DNA of 64,000 nucleotides from positions 124,001 through 188,000 of the forward strand of contig WFMF01000043.1 of assembly GCA_011033025.1 (NCBI GenBank), written 5' to 3'. The notes below the pieces were generated by a model, which worked only from the letters and a program-made list of their open reading frames with translations, was not told the origin of the DNA and searched no databases. Origin of the DNA: Beroe forskalii. Its lineage: Eukaryota > Ctenophora > Nuda > Beroida > Beroidae. The position numbers and the translations under genes are program-made. This document shows, one piece after another, positions 57,247 to 64,000 of this stretch; within the stretch, counting starts at the first letter, position 1, and every line of letters begins with the position of its first letter.

Positions 57247-57650
57247 TAGTTGCGCGCGTTGCTATAATAAGTTATATTATACCCCTCCCGAGCTTGTTTT
57301 AGCGACCGTGTAAGTTTGGTTATACGGTCTCCACTGAATAGCAGTGCAAAAAAGCTAAAAATTAAATTTGATTTTATAAAGGAGCACTCAAAAATCTACT
57401 TAAGCGATGAATCCGGACGAGGGTCGTCAGACCCGAGTGGGAAGAAATACTGTTGTTTGGTCAGAAAATAGTAGGTCTCAGCTATTTCCGGTCGGGGTAT
57501 AATCCGTGTGACCGTATACCTTCGATAATGAACTCGGCACGTCTATCCAACTTACACAGTCTCGGCTGTCGCCTCGACCATGTAAGTTGCGGTATACGGT
57601 CACCACTTCGACATGTAACCGCTTAGTATAACTTCATTTTGTGGCGCGCA
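57247..57650. mobile_element. MITE-like element with imperfect terminal inversion
   Basis: The left end TTGCGCGCGTTGCTATAATA then AGTTATATTA is mirrored by the right end AGTATAACTTCATTTTGTGG then CGCGCA. Inside, GACCGTGTAAGTTTGGTTAT then ACGGTC and GACCATGTAAGTTGCGGTAT then ACGGTC are direct repeats, with an inverted GACCGTATAC between them. No coding capacity. Confidence 0.5.
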
Positions 57651-58647
57651 CTAAATTGCACACGGTGCATTTTAGCGAAGAATCTGCCATTTCGTTTTTA
57701 TGTACTTTTGAAACGTTTCAACTGTTGAGAATCATAATTTGATACGTTCTAATACTTACTGTTTTATACTTACTGTTTACTACTATTACTAACTCTAGTA
57801 AAGACATGGACTGATCAGGGTACAGCAATTCTGTACTGTGGTTAGTAGATAAAAATGCTTACTGTTTTATATAGAATTGTGCGATTGTTAGTATCTAAAG
57901 TTGCCGATCACTCCTTTTGGAGCGATCTGCACACATATGTGAAAGGTTTAAGATGTAAACAGATGTTACTATGAAAGGTCGATTGATAACGCATAATTGA
58001 TGTTTTTTTAAATTCACTTGCCATTGAATTCACTAACTGGCTTTTAAATCAGCTAATTCTCTTGCTACATGTTTGGAGTTATCCATCTTCAATTTAAACT
58101 GTTCATGCATGTTATTAATAAACAACTTCAGGAGGTCAATGGAAACAATAACATCTAATCGTGGTGACTAGTATAATGCCGCGCTTGAATACTTGTATTG
58201 AAACCACTGTGCGCGCTTTCAACGGTCACGCGCCGCAAAAAGTACCTCAACGTCTCAAAAAGTCGAGACACCTAGGTTACAATTACTGTCAGACTATCAT
58301 CGGTCCTTGACAGATTGAAGATCGGGCCTTGGGGATCACAGATACATTTTACTCTGCAGTAAGCTGTGACGAAGCCTGAATATGCACTGCCCAGAGAAAA
58401 TATCTTATCATAGCTCATTACTTCATGAGCTTTAGAATTTACTTGTAAGCTGTGAAAATCTGCATACCCTGCAAATATTTTTCGTTACCTGGTCTCAAAC
58501 CCAGGCTACCATACTGTTATTATGGCTCGACTGTGTTATATAATACCTTTAAAAAGTAGGAAATTTGAAAGTGATATTTTATACATATAACTGCAATATA
58601 TAATTGAAACCTTTGAAAAAGCAATTCTAAGTCAGCACCTCAAACAG

Positions 58648-61600
58648 GTGCTGTGGGTGCTGCAGTACGATGAAACCAGTAGCTGACGTAAGAACAACGG
58701 AGGACTGCGAAAACACCAGGGTAAGATTATCATCACTTCAAGATATTATATGTAGAACTTATGTGTATCTGGTGGAATTATAAACAGGACAAGTATAGAA
58801 CGTCTGTTTGGACTTAATAATCGGACTACATAAACTCAAATCTTCAAGAAAATTTAAAAATCGAAATCCCAAGAAAAATTTCACAAAAATTAGTAGTTGA
58901 TGAATCCATAAATTCAACCCATTCTCCAGGAACACGTTTTGTCGGATAACAGCCTAGGACCCGTCGTTCAGATAACTCCGCCTACTGATAATAACAATGC
59001 CAGGTACTTTTGGATTGTGAAGCCTTTCTATACTTTATCAGGCAACCATTTTAAACCATAAATGTGTGCACATGCATCGATAGATGAAGGGATTGATAGA
59101 GACGCGCATTTTTGCAGTGCGCGCAATTTCCTTTCCATAGAGTTTTGTCGTTTTTTAGTATTTTAGTAAAACACTCAAATAAAAACGCGTAAAATAGTCA
59201 CTATTTAACGCGTTTTTATCGATCGATCCATGTGTACTCAATATATGGGTAAACCATGACAAAGAGTCCCCCCTCAATCAACTATTGTGATATTTGGCCA
59301 CTGCAATTGAAAAACTACTCCCCATTCAGCCATGCAGGCTATAACTCCAATTCAAAGTTGTTTTTACCCTTCTTTTTCAATGTGCTAATAGTATTTGAGC
59401 TGATCTAAAAACCAGTGTATGCTCGAAAGATTCCAAAGCAATGTCAGCCAACCCCTGTGCCCCTTTTTTACCTTTCCCTCCGTTTTGGACTCTCTAACTC
59501 TCTAAAAAGCCTTTATAAAAGTATATATAATCCAACCCAAGAGATATATTCACATATATCTATGTCTTACATTTCTAGTGCTGTGAGTGTCACCTATAGA
59601 CCCCTACCGTAAGTAGAGCTGATACTACTCAATACTCATTCAGAATCTCTGTAATGCGTAGAATAGTTCACAGAATAGTAGAATGCAGTAAGAAATGCAA
59701 TGAAAAATGCATTAAAAATTGATTTTACTGCATGATTTTGATATACTCAAACTTACAAAAAAATTTAAACTCCAAAGTGAACTATTCTATACAAATGTTA
59801 TCATGATCGTCGTATGCTCTGTTTGTCACCTGTTGAAGGAGAAATATATCAGTTGGGTAGCTCAGTTGGTACCTACGATATTCTGAGTTCATTATTAAAT
59901 AAATTGGGGCCAATAATTAATAAGATCTTTTTCTGTAAACTCTTTCGAATATTCTACTTTTGATATCTATTGATCTTTAAATCAATATATCACGCTACCC
60001 AACTTTCCCTCTACCTGCTTGGTTTCTTTATTCAATCTGTTCTTTGCCCTTGTACTCTTTCTTGTAAATTCTTGAAACCTTGTGAATGCTTTTGGAATGT
60101 TGGATTGTAAAACAATAAATTTGTTCCCTTTTCGCAATGTGGATTGTTGAATGATCAAGGATATACAAGATGAACAAATATGATAGAAAGAAAATATCGA
60201 AATATGTGTACATGTTCCATGTGCTGCATCATTGTTCGTCGTCCGCTCTATTCTCAGACAAACCGAATGCTTGAAGAATGAAGATTATTATGATTCAAGC
60301 ATGTGTCTAAGTAATCTCGTACTTTCAATATTGATATCAAGCAAATTTCATAAAATTCTACGCCTTATTACTGTTTGTGATAACCTTTCGAAGGTACTAA
60401 CTCTCTGTAGTAACTTTGCAAAGGTGCTCAATATCCTAATAACTTTGCAAAGGAGCCACCACTCTGTGATAACTTTGCAAAGGAGCTAACTCACTGCACT
60501 ATCAATATAGTGACGGTACAGATGAGAAGTACTGCGGCATGGGACTGGGTGTACCCACTCAGATGATGCGAACTATCAGTAGTGGCAGCAGTGGGATTGG
60601 GAGTATGACTGACGATCCTCCACTGCATACAGGTACCTTGTCCTACCTGATATCGACGGCGTATTTGCTTCCCCACGGGTTTATTTGATATCGGCCAATC
60701 AGCATTCAACGCGCGATTTAACAGTAAACTCAGGCGCTGATTGGTCGATTGCATGACGATTAATCACAGATTCTACGGGTAAGCTAATACGCGACCGATA
60801 TTATAACTCAGATTCTTAAAGCTCAAAAACATGCAAACACAGGTGGAAACTCAAGTGTACCGTGAGAGAGTATTGTACAAACACGGGGTGTTCACGTGCA
60901 GGGACACTCAGTTTACCAATGCGCAATGCACTTATTCGATTTCATAGTGTTTGTACAGTGTTTTCCCAGGATCTTTGTGGTCAAAACTTCTGGCTAGTTC
61001 GGTAAGAATAGTTAATGCCCATATCTTCAGAAGTTGACGAGAAATCCTGGATGCCAAAAAGCGAGAGTCTCGACTCTGTCTGTATTGACGATGTGACGAG
61101 TAAATCAAACGGTGTCGACACCGACGACCACGCCTCTCCCTACCACGAGGGAATCAAAGCTCCAGTCGATATCATGATATGCCCGGCTGACAACGACACT
61201 CCGTCACCCCTCACGCGTGATAACCTCACGCGTGATAACGACGTGACGCCGTGTGACGTTGTGTCACGTGATCTGAAGAGTCCGTGCCGTGCTCCTTCAG
61301 AAACGCTGTCGTCGCACACGGCGGAAGAGTACGATGAGGTGAAGGTGTGTCCGTGTGACGTGTGTCCGGTCGTCATGACGCAGCTCCCGGAGAAACCTCA
61401 CGTGAGTTATTACTAATTATTTATGTATTTAAGTATTTATTTCATTTTGAAACATGTTTTATCACCTCAGCTATCATCTTCGCTCACTTTTCCTATAACA
61501 TAGATTATTAAAATAATTTAATGAATCTATCATTCCATCCCCTAGGGTTGCTGCTCAATACTCCGGTACATGCTGAACATCGGTTACTTCCTCATCGCCT

Positions 61601-63751
61601 TCCCCTTCCAACTCCTCTTCTCCTTCACCATTCCCAACTCCATGAAGCCTCACCTCCGGAGGTTCTACATCGTCTCCTTCGTAGGTAAGTTTCTAATGAG
61701 AAGAGTGATTAGTTTATTATATTTTGACTCTGAGTCAAAAGAGAAGACGATGATCTCTTTTGGCTTCGAGTCAAAAGACAATGAATTATAATCAGTCTGC
61801 TCATTGAACTATGAGACTCGCCCTAGTGTCCCTACTCTGTAGTGAGCGGCGTATAACGAAACGCTGAAACGCATTTTTTGCGTACGCATATTTGCTATTT
61901 TGTGGCGAGCGATCAGCGCATTACTCCACCATTACTGACTTCCCCCAATAATTACCTCCCTCATGCCAGTAATTACTTCCTCCCAGTAATGAATTCCCCC
62001 AATAATTAATCCCCCCCCCCCCAGTAATGACTCCCCCAATAATTACTCCCCCCAGTAATGACTTCCCCATATAATAACCTCCCCCCTGTAATGAATTCCC
62101 CCAGTAATTATACTTCCCCCCCATTCAAAAACCCAGGCAACTTATGCAACATATTGTACTAACATCTAGGATAATAAAAGGACAAAATTACTAACATGTG
62201 ACCTGCTTGACGGTTGACAACAAACATCCACAGAAATAAAATTGTGAAAATAATCAACAGTTCCGATTGTATACATTGACCAGTCGCTAGTGGACACTGT
62301 TCATCACTGTTTACAATTAATGCTATTGCAGCATTGCTCCTCCTCTGCTAGGGAGCTCAAGTTACAGAAACAGGCAACCCCGTTCGTATTTGTATGTCAG
62401 GTTGCCCAGATCTAGGCAACCCACTGTATTATTGTATGTTGCGTTGCAAAAGCATGTTAGTCATTTTCATGTTAGTCCAACAGTGAAGTGGGGAGGTAGA
62501 TAAATGAATTGGCACTATGTAGAGAGAGCGGGTGTCCTGTTCCTCTCCACGCTATGCTCTGAGGGGTTTTGTTCGATCGTGGGTTTTGTTGCTATTTTTC
62601 TGCTCTCGTCGTAATTTTGATAAACGAATTAAAGTTCCAATGGATCACGGGGATTCAGCGGGGTGCCTTCCTTTATAGAGAAGTATACAAGCAAGTATAC
62701 ATGTGAAATCGACCATTTGGTCGATCTGTTTTTTATAACTATTACCCTAACTGGTCTGTTCTGTAATGGTCTGTTCGGAATGCCTCAATTTCCCAAAGTC
62801 AGCATGCATACACGCAGGGATCAACAAGGGGATGCTGATAACTACACTACACAATATTGGGGCAGACGTTTGTCTCTCGAATCTCGCAGCATTCGTGAAA
62901 TTAAAACAAATGGTACCTCTCTATTCGACCCATAGATTTAAGCAATATAAGAGGGTAAAGCCTTGTGTGTCTGTATAATTCTAGTGCAAGTGTCAGCTTT
63001 TCAGTGTTGGTCCAGAACCAAAGTGTCTGTCCGTAAGCATCCGAACAAATGACCGAAACGAGAACTGATGATGCTTAATCCACACCCTTTCAGGTACCAC
63101 CCGTAGCTATACTCCAATACAGGAGTCGGAGCACTGTCGGCGGGCGCGGGGTGCTAGGGCCTAGGCTTGGTCTCGCTCTAATCCGAGTCTGGACCTTGCT
63201 TGGTCCCGTGTCCCCTGGCACGGGTTGTTCGATCTTTTCAGGACTCTAGTCCGAGTCCTGTTTTGATTTAGCGTATACAAAACAAAACAAAACAAATGCT
63301 CTGACCTATTTCATAATTCAATCAAAATGCTTGCATATTATCCCCAATTCCCATTGATATGCAACGTTACTCCTTGAAGAAATGTGCCTAAAAATACTTA
63401 AGAACTTGAATAGCGCTTGGTGGTGGCTGGTTATTGCAGTACGTTCCCATTTTAGAGAGGAGTAGAAACATGTATGAATGTCATAATTATGATTGTGTGA
63501 CGACACTGAAACAATACTAACATGACGTCCTTCAAAAATCAGGTTGTACTAACATTACTACAGGTTCTAGAATGGGGTACTTCCCCCTGTAATTACTCCC
63601 CCCAATAATAACCTCCCTTTCAGGCAGCGTGGTGTGGATCGCCCTCCTGAGTTACACCATGGTAATCATAGTGGAGAGGTTCGGGTGCATCGTGGGCTTC
63701 AATGACTACGTTATGGGTCTCGTGGTGGTGGCTGCTGGAACCAGCGTCCCG
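58648..63751 (+). CDS. SLC24: K+-dependent Na+/Ca2+ exchanger (NCKX/SLC24), loop and second-half exons, partial
   Basis: NCKX proteins extrude Ca2+ and K+ in exchange for Na+ across the plasma membrane through two alpha repeats separated by a large cytosolic loop. Six exons in consistent phase: 58648-58720, 58930-59003, 60511-60632, 61031-61401, 61546-61684, 63624-63751. The first four encode the loop (serine- and acid-rich, with KCCGCC at its start and a CPCDVCP motif). The fifth begins the second membrane half (LIAFPFQLLFSFTIPNSMKP, family VPLCLTIPD-RKP). The sixth gives SVVWIALLSYTMVIIVERFG and the alpha-2 start VMGLVVVAAGTSVP. It ends at a donor at 63752; the rest, beginning with the conserved Asp, lies beyond the window. 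The upstream exon of matching phase is inverted at 43631-43742. The first alpha repeat is not in view. The small loop exons are supported by phase and splice sites only. Confidence 0.88.
59180..59218. repeat. Hairpin AAAAACGCGT ... ACGCGTTTTT
   Basis: A near-perfect inverted repeat, AAAAACGCGTAAAATAG with CTATTTAACGCGTTTTT, loop of three bases, in an NCKX intron. Confidence 0.6.
60373..60505. repeat. Four units around ACTTTGCAAAGG before an NCKX exon
   Basis: Units of about 30 bases with TGATAACTTTGCAAAGGAGC repeat about four times, ending a few bases before the acceptor at 60510. Each unit centres on the palindrome CTTTGCAAAG (the first has CTTTCGAAGG). Confidence 0.8.
60659..60792. mobile_element. 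CCAATCAGC foldback MITE, copy 2
   Basis: Ends GCGTATTTGCTTCCCC and GGGTAAGCTAATACGC are inverted. The interior GGCCAATCAGCATTCAACGC ... GCGCTGATTGGTCG is palindromic like the copy at 28408-28519. It sits in an NCKX intron, 27 bases after an exon. Confidence 0.7.
61926..62115. repeat. CCCCCAATAATTACT minisatellite in NCKX intron
   Basis: Irregular units alternating CCCCCAATAATTA and CCCCCAGTAATGA, 13-18 bases long, about ten copies; two more units lie just before the last exon (63585-63615), so the array brackets the intron. Confidence 0.8.
63160..63300 (+). repeat. Hairpin-rich stretch with AAAAC tail, possible SINE
   Basis: CCCGTG..CACGGG and GGACTC..GAGTCC stem-loops are followed by GCGTATAC and a tail of four AAAAC units (about 63276-63297). 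This resembles a SINE end, but no tRNA-type A and B boxes or target duplication were certain. Confidence 0.3.
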
Positions 63752-64000
63752 GTAAGTGGAAGTTTAACTTGTGAAAAAAAAAACATTTCCTTGTGGTTGG
63801 GCGGGGATGGCATTTCAAGGTTACGGTGCTTCGGTTGGTAGTATTCCAGACTTTTACGTTCAAATACAAGTAAGTAAGAAATATTATCTTTAATTTAATT
63901 GAAATCGTCAAAAACTGAAAATAATACAAAATTAAATTTACTGAAACACTCAAATGAAAAATTAATGTTTGTTTACCGGTTAACAGTACTCCTGAATCGT

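Larger units (their letters stand above)
55018..58647. other. Noncoding upstream/intronic sequence of the NCKX gene
   Basis: No exon recognised. It contains a duplicated segment with CACGTG clusters (55247-55436, 56715-56912), a nested palindrome (56485-56575) and a MITE-like palindrome (57247-57650). Confidence 0.5.

Noticed and set aside
59850-59880. GGGTAGCTCAGTTGGTA, like the 5' half of a tRNA gene
   Set aside because: No anticodon stem, no T-arm (GGTTCGAATCC-type box B) and no closing acceptor stem follow within 80 bases.
60836-60910. Possible NCKX exon after ACACAG at 60841
   Set aside because: In the phase left by the preceding exon it meets a TGA after eight codons; joining 60632 to 61031 directly keeps the frame.

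Overview
This is nuclear DNA from a non-vertebrate animal. The genes are intron-rich with GT-AG introns, the sequence is AT-rich, and it is full of small transposons, minisatellites and LINE copies. The proteins (a HIP1/HIP1R orthologue, striatin, mitochondrial mL44, a K+-dependent Na+/Ca2+ exchanger) are animal proteins. The striatin and mL44 sequences are rather diverged, which suggests a fast-evolving marine invertebrate, but I cannot name the phylum.

Layout. 1-5233 (minus strand): the first coding exon of a striatin gene (3593-3727), which runs off the left edge, lies just downstream of an apparently intronless mL44 gene (4004-5167). 5234-7678: intergenic, with a GC-rich palindromic repeat. 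7679-25280 (plus strand): a complete HIP1/HIP1R-type endocytic adaptor that I could assemble into 23 phase-consistent exons (about 989 residues: ANTH, coiled coil, THATCH/I-LWEQ). Its introns hold a hAT-like element with an 8-bp target duplication, a nested TA-flanked element and minisatellites. 25281-32222: no recognised gene; several foldback elements and a long tandem array.

32223-55017: a rearranged block. A LINE (32.4-37.5 kb, plus) is followed by a four-exon gene for a cysteine-rich, probably GPI-anchored Ly6-like protein. That gene and its flanks reappear inverted at 51.3-55.0 kb, followed by a 5'-truncated second LINE copy (48.0-51.3 kb, minus) that carries a 495-bp TA-flanked MITE and a 0.5-kb deletion. 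Between the inverted arms lies about 6 kb of single-copy DNA.

58648-64000 (plus strand): the cytosolic-loop and second-half exons of an NCKX/SLC24 exchanger, running off the right edge.

The main discovery: the NCKX exon that should precede the loop exons (the WWESL...MKFN transmembrane exon) is found at 43631-43742 on the opposite strand, inside the single-copy DNA between the inverted Ly6 arms. Its splice phase fits the first loop exon at 58648. The simplest reading is that the segment between the inverted duplications has flipped and split the NCKX gene, either in this genome or haplotype or in the assembly. Other notable points are a triplicated HIP1 exon start whose copies differ only at synonymous positions, a tandem splice acceptor that would add or remove a DPF motif in HIP1, and a donor-site mutation in one of the two Ly6-like copies.
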